Source: Candidatus Angelobacter sp. Gp1-AA117 (GTDB lineage Bacteria > Acidobacteriota > Terriglobia > Terriglobales > Acidobacteriaceae). Taken from it: a stretch of 39,942 nt of DNA. Position 1 is the first letter of the stretch, and the number at the start of each line of letters is the position of its first letter. The stretch spans positions 1 to 39,942 of the forward strand of contig QHVI01000045.1 of NCBI GenBank assembly GCA_003223515.1, given 5' to 3'. The notes beneath the pieces are model-generated. The model saw nothing but the letters and a program-made list of their open reading frames with translations, had not been told where the DNA came from and made no database searches. A program made the translations under genes and the position numbers. Positions 1 through 9,022 of this stretch are shown here, piece by piece.

Positions 1-200
1 CAGCAGCAGATTTTGATCCAAATCGTCTGGACGGAAGCACTTTCCCATGCCCCATCCTAACCCCACTTCTGCTCTTCAACACATGTCTTATGAGATTCCC
101 CAAGATCTATTCCCGACACACTCCTAGACCTATTGAAATCCACGCTGGTGGACTAACAACGCCTGGATGCCAACGACTCTGCTGTAACCGGATCACCAAG

Positions 201-230
201 CTAAGAGCCAAAGGCTAAAAGCTAAGAGCT
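201..230. repeat. Short degenerate tandem repeat (GCTAAGAGCC / GCTAAAAGC units)
   Basis: Three imperfect units of the form GCTAAGAGCC, GCTAAAAGC and GCTAAGAGCTG lie directly upstream of the amidohydrolase promoter. A related unit (GCTAAGAGCCAAAAGCC) recurs near 31763-31779 before tgt. This looks like a genome-dispersed intergenic motif; no function is evident. The rest of 1-200 is non-coding as far as I can tell: reading frames are open at the window edge but nothing is recognisable. Confidence 0.45.
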
Positions 231-234
231 GTTT

Positions 235-243
235 TGCTATAAT
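235..243 (+). promoter_or_regulatory. Extended -10 promoter of the amidohydrolase gene
   Basis: TGCTATAAT is a perfect -10 hexamer (238-243) preceded by the TG extension, 13 bases before the ATG at 257. No good -35 is seen. The same TGCTATAAT string occurs before gyrB at 23702-23710. The very short leader means little room for a Shine-Dalgarno, and none is visible. Confidence 0.6.
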
Positions 244-256
244 CCGCGCTTCTACC

Positions 257-1537
257 ATGAACAAATCAATCTTTCTGCTTGTGTTTCTGCTGGCTTGCTC
301 CTTTTGCTTTGCCCAACAGTTTTCCGCCCCGCCTGTAACCGTGATTCAGGCCGGGCACATGCTCGATGTGAGGACCGGCCACATTCAGGACAACGTCCTC
401 ATCACTATCCAGGGTGACAGGATCACCAACATCGGCTCCGGTAATCCTCCCCCAGTTGCCAACGTAATTCATCTGCCCAATGCCACTCTTTTGCCTGGAT
501 TGATTGATGCGCACACGCACCTCACTGGCGATCCGAATTTCGGCTACCAGGAATTGGGCATCTCTATTCCCAAAGAGGCGCTCATCGGAGCCAAGAATGC
601 GCGTATCACGCTGGAGGCCGGCTTCACGACAGTACGTAACGTCGGGGCTGCCGGTTACACAGATATTGCGTTGCGTGACGCTATCAATGAAGGCATGATT
701 CCTGGGCCGCGCATGGATGCCAGCGGCCCGGCGCTCAGCATTACCGGCGGACACTGCGATAACAATCTTCTCCCTTACGAATATCACGCCCGGTCTGACG
801 GAGCTGCCGACGGCGTAGAAGGCGTGCAGCACAAAGTTCGCGAGATCATCAAGTACGGCGCAGACGTGATCAAGATCTGCGCTACGGGCGGCGTGCTCTC
901 CAAAGGTGATGATCCGCGCGCCTCGCAATACACGCTGGAAGAAATGAAGGCCATCGTTGCCGACGCCCACCGTCTGGGCCGCAAAGTGGCTGCTCATGCG
1001 CATGGCGCACAGGGCATCCTCTGGGCCTCTGAGGCTGGCGTGGATTCCATCGAGCATGGCTCCTATATCGATGACGCTGCTATCGCCATGATGAAATCCA
1101 AAGGCACATACCTTGTCCCCACTCTTTACCTGAGCGACTGGATGCGCGAGAATGCCACAAAAATCGGCTTGCCGGAAATGTATGCGGCCAAGATGCGTAC
1201 CATCATTCAGATCGCCCGCGGAAACGTAAAAAAGGCCTTTGACTCAGGCGTAAAGATCGCGTTCGGCACTGACGCTGCCGTCTATCCCCACGGACTGAAT
1301 GCCCACGAATTCGCGGTCTATGTGCAATTGGGCATGACTCCCGTCCAGGCGATCCAGACGGCCACGGTAAATGCTGCCGACCTTCTCGGCTGGACGGACC
1401 GCATTGGCTCCCTCGAGCCCGGAAAATTTGCCGACATCATCGCCGTCAACGGCGACCCCACAAAAGATGTCACCCTTTTGCAGAACCCGGTGTTCGTTAT
1501 GAAGGGCGGGGTCGTATATAAACAAGCCACGTACTAG
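257..1537 (+). CDS. Secreted metal-dependent amidohydrolase (imidazolonepropionase/prolidase-like)
   Basis: This 426-residue protein belongs to the amidohydrolase superfamily (TIM-barrel, usually binuclear metal), in the group annotated as imidazolonepropionase-like or Xaa-Pro dipeptidase. A signal peptide (residues 1-20, ending SFCFAQ) predicts export. Visible ligands are H86 and H88 in the DAHTH motif, a candidate carbamylated lysine K206 in [10 protein letters not shown]247/H249 in AAHAHG, H267 in SIEHG, and D339 in FGTDA. The C-terminus carries the usual [12 protein letters not shown] strand of the composite beta domain. Length is normal for the family. The substrate cannot be read from sequence; family members hydrolyse dipeptides, cyclic amides or N-acyl compounds. 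The gene is monocistronic as far as can be seen, with its own extended -10 promoter. Confidence 0.88.
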   Translation: MNKSIFLLVFLLACSFCFAQQFSAPPVTVIQAGHMLDVRTGHIQDNVLITIQGDRITNIGSGNPPPVANVIHLPNATLLPGLIDAHTHLTGDPNFGYQELGISIPKEALIGAKNARITLEAGFTTVRNVGAAGYTDIALRDAINEGMIPGPRMDASGPALSITGGHCDNNLLPYEYHARSDGAADGVEGVQHKVREIIKYGADVIKICATGGVLSKGDDPRASQYTLEEMKAIVADAHRLGRKVAAHAHGAQGILWASEAGVDSIEHGSYIDDAAIAMMKSKGTYLVPTLYLSDWMRENATKIGLPEMYAAKMRTIIQIARGNVKKAFDSGVKIAFGTDAAVYPHGLNAHEFAVYVQLGMTPVQAIQTATVNAADLLGWTDRIGSLEPGKFADIIAVNGDPTKDVTLLQNPVFVMKGGVVYKQATY

Positions 1538-1665
1538 AAGAACAGAGACAAGCCCCGTAGGGTGGCACAGAAGCGGTTACCGTGGTTTGAATAAGAGGGT
1601 GTTTCAGGTCTTTCTCCTGCTATGCTCTCATCATCATTGATCCCAACTCGCTCAGCAGGGCGGCC

Positions 1666-4251
1666 ATGCGCATTAAAAGATCCGTTCTTTATCTCGCATT
1701 TCTTTTGTCTGTTTCTTTTCTACAATCTCTTGCTTCTTCACCCGCAGAGGTAGCCCGGCAGGCCGATGACATTGTCAACACCTATCGCAAGATCATCGTG
1801 CTGACCAGTGACGATGCTCCCGTGGACTCAGCTACTCGTGAGCGGACTTCCATCATGGGCCGCATGTTGTCTCAGCAGAATGAAGATCACATTGCTGCCC
1901 TGCGAACCAGCCTTTCTGCCGACCAGGGCAGCCTGAAGACATTTCTCGATCGTCTGGAAAAGAACTCTGACTATCACGATGCCGACAAGCTGGTTTTTCG
2001 TGACCTCCTGGAGGACATCTCCGTCGGCCTGCCCTCCACGCCTGATGCCGCGCCTTTGGCAAAGCGAATTGCAGATGACCTTGCCGCGCTCAACCAGATT
2101 CAGGAGCTGTATCAGAAAGAACTGGCGCGGGTGTTTGACCGTATCCGCACGCGCGGCATGCCCGTGGAGCGGGAAGCCTGGGATAAATACCTGGCTTTCA
2201 TCCGGCAGAAATACCAGCGTGACAAGCTGCTGAAGGAATACGAATCCAGCCTTCCAGAGGAAGAAAGCCGTGGCTTCGCAAGCAAAAAGAAAAAAGACCA
2301 CGATGAAATTTACGGTACCGAACTGCCGCCCAAGACCCTGCTGCTGACCTTCGACGATGGCCCGCATCCGCGCTACACCGACCGCATCCTTGCCATCCTC
2401 AAGAAGTACGATCTTCAAGCCATTTTCTTTCAGGTCGGCAAAAACCTGGGCACCGTGAACGGCGACACGGTAAAGCTCACTCCCACCGCGCAAGCCAGCT
2501 ACCGCATTCTCGAATCCGGCTCTGCCCTGGGCAATCACAGTTACACCCATGCGCTGCTGCCCAAGCTCCCGGAAAGCGGCTACTCCAGCGAGATCGATAC
2601 CACCAACAAGCTGCTCAAGTTCATTCTGAAAACCGATCCAGTGCTCTTTCGTCCTCCTTACGGAGCCCGCAATGCCGGCATTCTTCAGGTAGTCCACGCA
2701 GACAAATTGCAATCCATGGAGTGGAACATCGACTCCATGGACTGGGCCGACCCCATTCCCAATTCAGTTGCTCAGCGCGTCTTGAAGGAAATCGATCAGC
2801 AGGGACGCGGCATCATCCTCTTTCATGATATTCACAACCGCGCCATCGAAGTGCTGCCCTCGCTGATTGAGACCCTGCAGAAAAATGGTTACCGCTTTGC
2901 TTCGTGGAACGGATCCGGATTTTCTGTCCCGGACACCCGTGGAGTGCAGAAGGTGAGCCTGCCAAAAGCTACAGAGCCTCCTTATCGCGAAAGCTGGGCT
3001 GCGGTCGTCGGCGTGGACAGCTACCACAAGTGGCCCAGGCTGCGCTATGCCGCCAATGACGCTAAGGCAGTGCGCGACATGCTGGTGCAGAAATATAAGT
3101 TCAAGCCCGATCATGTATTCCTGCTGCTGAACGAGCAGGCCACGCGCCAGAATATTCTCTCGTTGCTCGGCGATACGCTGGCCAATCCGGACATGGTGAA
3201 GAAAGAAGACCGCGTATTCGTCTTCTTTGCCGGACACGGCGCCACGCGCAAGCTGCCGTCAGGCCGTGACCTTGGTTACATCATTCCGGTGGATGCCGAC
3301 CTGAGCAGCTATCAGGGACAAGCCATATCCATGACCAATTTTCAGGACATTGCGGAAGCCATTCCTGCAAAGCATCTCCTTTTCGTCATGGATTCCTGCT
3401 ACAGCGGACTGGCTCTCACGCGCGGCGGTGGCATCGGTCGCTCCGCCAACTATCTTCAGGAGATTGCCCGCCGTGGCGCCCGCCAGATGTTTACTGCCGG
3501 AGGAGCTGACGAGCAGGTCGCCGATAATGGTCCCAATGGACATTCCGTCTTCACCTGGACCTTGCTTCAGGGTCTCGACGGTCGCGCTGACCTGAACAAT
3601 GACGGCGTGATCACCGCCAGTGAATTGGCAACTTACGTTGCCCCCGCGGTTTCCGCTCTTTCTCATCAGACGCCGGCGTTCGGCAACCTGGTGGGCAGTG
3701 AAGGTGGAGATTTCATCTTTGAACTCAAGCATGAATCAGAATTCCTCAGTGCCGACTCACCTCAGCTTGGTGACGATGCCATTCGCCTGAATTCTGAAGT
3801 GGAAGAACTGCGGGCCAAAAACAAGCAGCTTCAGGAACAACTGGCCGCTGCCCAGGAGAAGCTCCAGCAGAAAACGCCGGGCGAGGAGACCTCGCTCAGC
3901 CTCAACGATGAAGGTATGCGCCTCTACAAAGAGAAGAAATACGAAGAGGCGTTCCATACCTTCACTCGCGCCGCAGCTCTCGATCCTAACAGCGCCCTCA
4001 TCGCCAATAACGCCGGGTTTGCCTTGTATAAGCTGGAGCACTATGAAGACTCGATTGCCTGGTTCAAGAAATCCATTGCCATCGATCCCGTCCGCGCCGT
4101 CGCCTATCTCAATCTCGGCGATGCCTATGTGAAATTACAGCGCACACCTGAAGCCCGGCAGGCCTATGAGCAATACCTGCAACTGGCTCCGGCTTCCCAC
4201 TCCGCACCGGCCGTAAAACAGAAGTTAGACGCGTTAGGCGCCGCACAATAA
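1666..4251 (+). CDS. Secreted polysaccharide deacetylase-caspase-TPR fusion protein
   Basis: The 861-residue protein has a signal peptide (1-24) and a helical region (25-215). A NodB-type deacetylase domain (about 222-420) follows, with the D230-D231 pair in TFDDGPHP, metal-ligand H291/H295 in HSYTH, R329 in FRPPYGAR and H387 in LFHD. Next is a caspase-like C14 domain (about 443-690) with catalytic H524 (FAGHG) and C578 (MDSCYSG). Residues 642-653 (DLNNDGVITASE) fit a 12-residue EF-hand loop. A short coiled coil (about 705-740) and at least three TPR units (about 745-850) end the protein. All key residues of both enzymes are present, so both activities are plausible. Known roles are deacetylation of N-acetylated glycans and caspase-fold proteolysis; the combined role is unknown. 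A TGCTATGCT -10-like element lies at 1618-1626. Confidence 0.85.
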   Translation: MRIKRSVLYLAFLLSVSFLQSLASSPAEVARQADDIVNTYRKIIVLTSDDAPVDSATRERTSIMGRMLSQQNEDHIAALRTSLSADQGSLKTFLDRLEKNSDYHDADKLVFRDLLEDISVGLPSTPDAAPLAKRIADDLAALNQIQELYQKELARVFDRIRTRGMPVEREAWDKYLAFIRQKYQRDKLLKEYESSLPEEESRGFASKKKKDHDEIYGTELPPKTLLLTFDDGPHPRYTDRILAILKKYDLQAIFFQVGKNLGTVNGDTVKLTPTAQASYRILESGSALGNHSYTHALLPKLPESGYSSEIDTTNKLLKFILKTDPVLFRPPYGARNAGILQVVHADKLQSMEWNIDSMDWADPIPNSVAQRVLKEIDQQGRGIILFHDIHNRAIEVLPSLIETLQKNGYRFASWNGSGFSVPDTRGVQKVSLPKATEPPYRESWAAVVGVDSYHKWPRLRYAANDAKAVRDMLVQKYKFKPDHVFLLLNEQATRQNILSLLGDTLANPDMVKKEDRVFVFFAGHGATRKLPSGRDLGYIIPVDADLSSYQGQAISMTNFQDIAEAIPAKHLLFVMDSCYSGLALTRGGGIGRSANYLQEIARRGARQMFTAGGADEQVADNGPNGHSVFTWTLLQGLDGRADLNNDGVITASELATYVAPAVSALSHQTPAFGNLVGSEGGDFIFELKHESEFLSADSPQLGDDAIRLNSEVEELRAKNKQLQEQLAAAQEKLQQKTPGEETSLSLNDEGMRLYKEKKYEEAFHTFTRAAALDPNSALIANNAGFALYKLEHYEDSIAWFKKSIAIDPVRAVAYLNLGDAYVKLQRTPEARQAYEQYLQLAPASHSAPAVKQKLDALGAAQ

Positions 4252-4311
4252 TTCTCTTCCATTGCGTTCTTAGCGCGCTTTGCGGTAAAAAAACGACGAG
4301 TATCCCGATCT

Positions 4312-5052
4312 ATGCGACTCTCCAACAAAATCGCAATTGTCACCGGCGGTGGCAGCGGTATCGGACGCGGCATTGCCCTGGCCTTTGCCCATGAAGGCGC
4401 CAAGGTCGTTATCGCCGGACGCACCCAGGAAAAGCTCGATCACGTGGCTCAGGAGATCGGTTCCAATTGTCTGCCTGTACAGACCGATACCGGAAATCCT
4501 CAAGATATAAATAAGTTGGTGGAAAAGACCGTTGCACACTTTGGTTGCTTGAATGTACTGGTCAACAATGCCGCTCTGCTGCTGCCTGGCACCGCTGAGT
4601 CCCATACAGAAGATGAATGGGAGCAGATGTTCAATGTGAACGTGCGTGGTATCTGGCAGCTCTGCCGTGCTGCTATGCCCCATCTCCGGGCGGCTGGCGG
4701 GGGCTCTATTATCAACATTGCTTCAGTGCTGAGCATGGTTGCGGCGCGCAATCGCGTTGGTTACACCGCAACCAAAGGTGCGGTGCTGGCCATGACTCGC
4801 GCCATAGCTCTGGATCATGCTGCCGAGAAGATTCGCGTGAACTGCATCTGTCCGGGAATTGTCGATACTGAGATGGTCGCCCGCTTCAGTCTCGATGAGA
4901 ATGCCCGCCGGCAGCGCATCGCCATGCATCCGCTCGGAAGATTTGGTCAGCCGGAAGACATCGCCCAGGCCGCAGTCTTCCTCGCCGGCGACGAATCATC
5001 ATGGATCACCGGCGCAGCTTTTCCGATTGATGGCGGGTATACGGCGCAGTAG
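4312..5052 (+). CDS. SDR-family NAD(P)-dependent oxidoreductase
   Basis: A classical short-chain dehydrogenase/reductase of 246 residues. The nucleotide-binding motif TGGGSGIG is at 11-18, NNAA at 85-88, and the catalytic S138-Y151-K155 triad at INIASV and YTATK. PGIVDTEM follows, and the C-terminal SWITGAAFPIDGG is typical of the family. Length is standard. It probably oxidises or reduces an alcohol/ketone, as in glucose 1-dehydrogenase or 3-oxoacyl-ACP reductase-like members, but the substrate is not readable. The leader contains a string (4262-4290) resembling the dispersed intergenic motif TTGCGTTCTTnGCG. The gene is convergent with the next one (12-base gap). Confidence 0.9.
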   Translation: MRLSNKIAIVTGGGSGIGRGIALAFAHEGAKVVIAGRTQEKLDHVAQEIGSNCLPVQTDTGNPQDINKLVEKTVAHFGCLNVLVNNAALLLPGTAESHTEDEWEQMFNVNVRGIWQLCRAAMPHLRAAGGGSIINIASVLSMVAARNRVGYTATKGAVLAMTRAIALDHAAEKIRVNCICPGIVDTEMVARFSLDENARRQRIAMHPLGRFGQPEDIAQAAVFLAGDESSWITGAAFPIDGGYTAQ

Positions 5053-5064
5053 AAAGATGTACAT

Positions 5065-5805
5065 CTACACCGTGCGCCGGTAATAAACGTGAAACTCAGA
5101 TCCCGGATTGGGCGGGAATATCTGCGCTACTTTCTTCAGACGTTCTGCCAGGGCTGAGGGTGCCAGCAGCGGATACCCGGGCTCGCGCAGGTCGATGTAT
5201 TCGACGTCCACATAAAGAGAAAGAATGTAGATGGCGATCGCATCGGAAAATGCCGCCGAAGCATATTCCGTCTTGGCTTTTTCATCCACCCGGCCACGCT
5301 CGCCGAAGGCCTGTTTGCGAAATTCAAAGGCATCCAGGCTGGTCTCGCCGCGCACCCGGTCGGCAGCCTGTTTCCACACCAGTTCAGCAAACTCCGGCGA
5401 GATGCCCGCCTTGTCCACGAAGGGATGCGCCACGTTGGTGTAGAACTCAAAGGCTACGGCAAACTTGTCATCGAGAATGCGAGTGGAGATGAATACGCAT
5501 TGCGCATCGCCAGAATCAATATTACGATGGCAAATCGCCTGGTCGCTCAAGGCACTGTCATAGCGCTCGGCAATCAGCGTTTTATCTCCGTCGCTCACCG
5601 TGAGCGGAACAAAATAATATGCTTTGCGGTCCAGTGCAGCGGCGATGCTGCGGGGCACGGCGGCGATCATTTTTTCCAGTTCACCGGCAGGCAGGGTAAG
5701 CTCGCCGGCAGTGGCATAACAGATGCCGTTGGGAGACTGGTTCACACTGGTGGCGCGGATGATCTCCTGCGCGGTGCGCAATTCTGCATTGGCGGCCTGA
5801 CTCAC
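5065..5805 (-). CDS. Conserved hypothetical protein, no recognised domain
   Basis: A 246-residue soluble protein with no signal peptide and no transmembrane segment. I do not recognise a named family. The sequence is compositionally ordinary, mixed alpha/beta, with one Cys-containing segment (NGICYATAGELTLP) near residue 28 and a second (SDQAICHRN) near residue 90. It ends in HVYYRRTV. It is transcribed toward the SDR gene (convergent) and away from the small membrane protein (divergent; 45-base gap holding both leaders). Coding bias matches the neighbours, which supports it as a real gene. Confidence 0.7.
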   Translation of the reverse strand: MSQAANAELRTAQEIIRATSVNQSPNGICYATAGELTLPAGELEKMIAAVPRSIAAALDRKAYYFVPLTVSDGDKTLIAERYDSALSDQAICHRNIDSGDAQCVFISTRILDDKFAVAFEFYTNVAHPFVDKAGISPEFAELVWKQAADRVRGETSLDAFEFRKQAFGERGRVDEKAKTEYASAAFSDAIAIYILSLYVDVEYIDLREPGYPLLAPSALAERLKKVAQIFPPNPGSEFHVYYRRTV

Positions 5806-5850
5806 GGTATTATTCTAACTTAGGCGGAATCGCCCGCCGAACAGGTGTTT

Positions 5851-6084
5851 ATGAGTAAACTTTTTTTGAGCATCGGTATTGGCCTGGCGAGCGGATTCAT
5901 CTGCTTCTTTCTCTCGGTAGCCTTCTTAAGCCTGCTCCTGCTGCTGATCCGTGGCGTCAGCCATCTCCATCCCGACATGACCCTCACCTACAAGGCGGCA
6001 GCGCCGGTAGCCCTCTTCGCTGCTTTTGCCGGCTTCACCATAACCCTGGTGCGCGCGGTGCGTGGGCAAATCCTCACCAAGTGA
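5851..6084 (+). CDS. Small two-helix membrane protein
   Basis: From the ATG at 5851 this encodes 77 residues; a GTG two codons earlier (5845) is an alternative. Two hydrophobic helices are clear (about 4-32 and 49-68), joined by a short loop with HLHPD, and the C-terminus is basic. The stop TGA (6082-6084) shares its final base with an ATG start for the following nitronate monooxygenase, so the two are very likely translationally coupled. Function is unknown. Confidence 0.65.
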   Translation: MSKLFLSIGIGLASGFICFFLSVAFLSLLLLLIRGVSHLHPDMTLTYKAAAPVALFAAFAGFTITLVRAVRGQILTK

Positions 6085-6914
6085 TGAAGACACGACTCAC
6101 CAGCCTCTTGCAAATCGAAGTTCCCATCATCTCCGCCCCCATGGGCCCGAATATCTCCGGCCCTGAACTGGTGGCGGCTGTGAGCAATGCCGGTGGGTTG
6201 GGCGTCCTGCAGGCGCAGATGCATCCTCCAGAGAAATTCCGCGAAGAGCTGGCTGCCGTCCGGCAGCTCACCAGCAAGCCCTTTGGCGTAAACTTCATCC
6301 TCCAGTTTCCCTGCGAGCACCTCATTGACATCAGCCTGGAAGAGAAAGTCCCGGTGCTTTCCTTCTTCTGGGGCATTGCCGATGGATACGTCTGGCGCGC
6401 CCGCGAAGCCGGTTGCAAGACCATGCTCCAGGTGGGCTCTGTGGCCGATGCAGACGCCGCAGCCCGTGCCGGTGTAGATGTAATCATTGCCCAGGGGTTT
6501 GAGGCTGGCGGTCATAGTGCGGGAAGAATCTCGACCATGACCTTGGTCCCGCTGGTAGCGGATGCCATTCCCAACACGCCTGTGGTTGCCGCCGGCGGCA
6601 TCGCTGATGCGCGCGGACTGGTGGCGGCGCTGGCCCTTGGCGCAGATGGCGTCTGCATGGGTACGCGCTTTCTGGCCACTCCCGAGGCTAACGCTCACGA
6701 CCTGTACAAATACAAAATCGTTGAAGCCTCTGAAAATGACACGCTGCGCACCATCCTGTTCGGTCACGGATGGCCGAATGCTCCCCATCGTGTCCTGCGC
6801 ACCGCCTTTGTAACCAATTGGGTAGGGAAGGAGGAGCGCGGGCAGCAGGGACGCAAAGATGAACCGATCATAGGACACACACGCATTGTCGGCCAGCCCG
6901 TGCCCATACCTTAG
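6081..6914 (+). CDS. Nitronate monooxygenase-family FMN protein, truncated by in-frame TAG
   Basis: An NMO/2-nitropropane-dioxygenase family TIM-barrel flavoprotein; the family oxidises alkyl nitronates using FMN and oxygen. Visible are the N-terminal PIISAPMGP strand, GVNFI (FMN region), QGFEAGGHSAGR (the family's catalytic-His loop), PVVAAGGIAD and ALGADGVCMGTRF (phosphate binding). The start is GTG 6081 or, better, ATG 6084, which overlaps the upstream stop. The frame ends at TAG 6912-6914 after GQPVPIP. The same frame continues for another 58 sense codons with family-like sequence (see next entry), so the protein is 277 residues instead of about 335. Whether the truncated form folds is uncertain, because the lost part is the C-terminal helical tail. 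Confidence 0.85.
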   Translation: MMKTRLTSLLQIEVPIISAPMGPNISGPELVAAVSNAGGLGVLQAQMHPPEKFREELAAVRQLTSKPFGVNFILQFPCEHLIDISLEEKVPVLSFFWGIADGYVWRAREAGCKTMLQVGSVADADAAARAGVDVIIAQGFEAGGHSAGRISTMTLVPLVADAIPNTPVVAAGGIADARGLVAALALGADGVCMGTRFLATPEANAHDLYKYKIVEASENDTLRTILFGHGWPNAPHRVLRTAFVTNWVGKEERGQQGRKDEPIIGHTRIVGQPVPIP

Positions 6915-7091
6915 TTCGGAGGCGTTCCTCCCAGCAGGGATGCCGACGGCGATATAGAATCCATGGCCCTCTACATGGGCCAGAGCGCAGGCCTGATCCG
7001 CTCCATCCAACCCGCAGGCGAGATCGTCCGCGAGATCGCCGCCGAAGCCGATGCCTTGCTGGCAAAACAAAATGCCAACTTGCAGGCATAG
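6915..7091 (+). pseudogene. Detached in-frame C-terminal tail of the nitronate monooxygenase
   Basis: Directly after TAG 6912-6914 the same frame stays open to TAG 7089-7091. It reads FGGVPPSRDADGDIESM, then ALYMGQSAGLIRSIQPAGEI, and ends in VREIAAEADALLAKQNANLQA. The GQSAGLI...PAGEIV pattern is the normal C-terminal end of this enzyme family. One sense codon in place of TAG would restore a 335-residue protein. This is a nonsense mutation, a base-call error, or (less likely) readthrough. Confidence 0.8.
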
Positions 7092-7130
7092 TGGATATTG
7101 TTGCTTGTGGTGTTGAACAGTGGGAAGTTC

Positions 7131-7167
7131 ATTTACTCATTTACCAACTTATTCATTTACCCATTTC
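7131..7167. repeat. AT-rich direct repeats (CATTTAC units)
   Basis: CATTTACTCATTTACC and TTCATTTACCCATTT give four near-copies of CATTTAC in 37 bases, just upstream of the M28 peptidase promoter. No function is evident. Confidence 0.3.
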
Positions 7168-7195
7168 TCTAAACAATTCTTGACAAAGCCTCGGT

Positions 7196-7224
7196 TTGAC
7201 CCCTTTCTGTGCAGCCGTTACACT
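7196..7224 (+). promoter_or_regulatory. Sigma70-type promoter of the M28 peptidase
   Basis: TTGACC (7196-7201), a 17-base spacer and TACACT (7219-7224) form a near-consensus promoter. It is followed 38 bases later by the ATG at 7263. The AAGGAGAG Shine-Dalgarno is at about 7249-7256. A second TTGACA lies at 7180-7185 but without a suitably spaced -10. Confidence 0.6.
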
Positions 7225-7262
7225 TTTCTGCCCGTAGCGACGCACAAAAGGAGAGCCTCTGA

Positions 7263-8993
7263 ATGTTGAAGCGGTGTACTGCCTGCCTTGTACTTTTCTT
7301 ATTCTTGTTTACGCTTAGCGCTGCCGCCCAGGAATCGGTTGATCTGGATACCATTTCAAAAATCCGGTATGAAGGTTTCCGCAATTCCAAAATTATGGAG
7401 ATCGCCAGCGGCCTGATCGATGGCGTTGGCGGCCGGCTCACCGGCTCTCCCAATATGAAGCGCGCTAACGACTGGACCCGTGACAAGCTCAAAGAATTCG
7501 GCCTTGAGAACTCCCACCTGGAGCCATGGAGTCCCTTCGGACGCGGCTGGGCCAACGAATACGTAAATGTCCGCATGGTCGCCCCGGATACGGCCGCCCT
7601 CATCGCCTACGCTAAAGCCTGGACACCGGGCACCGACGGCGTTGTGCGTGGCCAGGTCGTTCGCGTGAACATCCGCACACCCCAGGACATAGCTCGTTAT
7701 AAAGGCAAGCTCGCAGGAAAGATTGTGCTGTTCGGTGACGATCCTGAGGTAAAGCCCTCCGTCGAGCCGTTGACTACACGCTACACCGACAAATCTCTGG
7801 CTGAAATCAATCAGTACCAGATTCCCAGCGAGCGCAACGATCAGCGCATCCGCGAATTTCAGCGCCGCGCCCGCCAGCAGAGGCAGCTCAATAAATTCTT
7901 TGAAGATGAAAAAGTGCTGGCTGTGATTGACCACAGCGGTGGCGAGATTGGCGGCGGCACCGTGTTTGTGCAGTCGGGCGGCTCTTACAAAGCCGGCGAA
8001 GGAACCAATGTTTCGCAGTTGACCATGGCTACCGAGCATTGGAACAGGATTGCCCGCCTGCTGCGCGCAAAACAGAATGTTGAACTGGAACTCAACGTAA
8101 AAAGCAATTTCTACGATGATGCCGCGAGCCAGTACAACACCATCGCCGAAATTCCCGGCACCGACAAGAAAGATGAAGTAGTCATGCTGGGCGCGCATCT
8201 CGATTCCTGGCACACCGGCACAGGCGCGACCGACAACGGCGCCGGCTCCATCGTGATGATGGAAGCCGTCCGCATTCTGAAAGCCATTGGCGTCAAGCCT
8301 CGCCGCACCATCCGCATTGGCTTGTGGAGCGGTGAAGAGCAGGGACTGCTGGGATCACAATGGTATGTCTCGCAACACTTCGGCTCGCGGCCACCCTCTA
8401 CTGATCCTGAGCGCAAAGGTGATCCCTCAGTCAACCGCCGCGAAAATGGCCAGATGACCACCAAGCCCGAGCAGCAGAAGGTCTCGGTTTATTTCAACGT
8501 GGATAACGGCACCGGCAAGATTCGCGGCATTTATCTTCAGGAAAACGCCATGGCCGCTCCCATCTTCGAGTCATGGATGAAGCCCTTCGAAGATCTGGGC
8601 ATGAATACCATGACCATGCGCAATACCGGCGGCACCGACCACCTGTCGTTTGATGCGGTGGGCATTCCCGGCTTCCAGTTCATTCAAGATCCCGTGGAGT
8701 ACGACACCCGCACCCATCACTCCAATATGGATGTCTATGATCGCCTGCAGCCCGAAGACCTGAAGCAGATGGCGGTGATCGTGGCTTCGTTTGTCTACAA
8801 CGCAGCCATGCGCGAGAAGATGTTCCCGCGTAAGCCCATTGAGAAAGAACTGCCTCCGCCACGCCGTGGAGAAGACGAAGATGCAGACGAAGGCTCTCCG
8901 GTGACCAACCCGGCAGTCGCTGACCGGCCGCAGCGGCCGCAGACTCCGCCGGAACAGCAGCAGAGGCCCAACCAGCAGCGGCCGCCGGAGTAA
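7263..8993 (+). CDS. Secreted M28-family metallopeptidase
   Basis: 576 residues with a signal peptide (1-23, ending SAAAQ). The M28 zinc-aminopeptidase/carboxypeptidase core is at about 285-520. Zinc ligands and catalytic residues visible are H312 and D314 in GAHLDSWH, D324 in ATDNGAG, E358-E359 in WSGEEQGLLG, D414 in NVDNGTG, and H485/H486 in RTHHSNMD. Residues about 110-280 form a lid or PA-like insertion, including a basic stretch (IREFQRRARQQRQ). The C-terminal 45 residues are acidic then Pro/Gln-rich (low complexity). The enzyme should remove N-terminal residues from peptides outside the cytoplasm. It has its own promoter and strong SD, and is followed by ruvA after 29 bases. Confidence 0.9.
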   Translation: MLKRCTACLVLFLFLFTLSAAAQESVDLDTISKIRYEGFRNSKIMEIASGLIDGVGGRLTGSPNMKRANDWTRDKLKEFGLENSHLEPWSPFGRGWANEYVNVRMVAPDTAALIAYAKAWTPGTDGVVRGQVVRVNIRTPQDIARYKGKLAGKIVLFGDDPEVKPSVEPLTTRYTDKSLAEINQYQIPSERNDQRIREFQRRARQQRQLNKFFEDEKVLAVIDHSGGEIGGGTVFVQSGGSYKAGEGTNVSQLTMATEHWNRIARLLRAKQNVELELNVKSNFYDDAASQYNTIAEIPGTDKKDEVVMLGAHLDSWHTGTGATDNGAGSIVMMEAVRILKAIGVKPRRTIRIGLWSGEEQGLLGSQWYVSQHFGSRPPSTDPERKGDPSVNRRENGQMTTKPEQQKVSVYFNVDNGTGKIRGIYLQENAMAAPIFESWMKPFEDLGMNTMTMRNTGGTDHLSFDAVGIPGFQFIQDPVEYDTRTHHSNMDVYDRLQPEDLKQMAVIVASFVYNAAMREKMFPRKPIEKELPPPRRGEDEDADEGSPVTNPAVADRPQRPQTPPEQQQRPNQQRPPE

Positions 8994-9009
8994 AGCCCTC
9001 GGCTTTCGC

Positions 9010-9015
9010 TACAAT
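9010..9015 (+). promoter_or_regulatory. Possible -10 element for ruvA
   Basis: TACAAT lies 7 bases before the ruvA ATG, inside the 29-base gap after the M28 gene. The leader would be nearly absent, so transcription from upstream is equally likely. AAGGG at 9018-9022 directly abuts the start. Confidence 0.25.
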
Positions 9016-9022
9016 CAAGGGA

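Noticed and set aside
1-200. Carry-over of an upstream gene
   Set aside because: Short open frames at the left edge show no recognisable protein; cannot be supported.
5988-7070. 360-codon minus-strand open frame
   Set aside because: Antisense to the small membrane protein and the nitronate monooxygenase, whose motifs are clear.
7131-7167. Possible CRISPR-like repeats
   Set aside because: Units are 7 bases with no spacers; no cas genes anywhere in the window.
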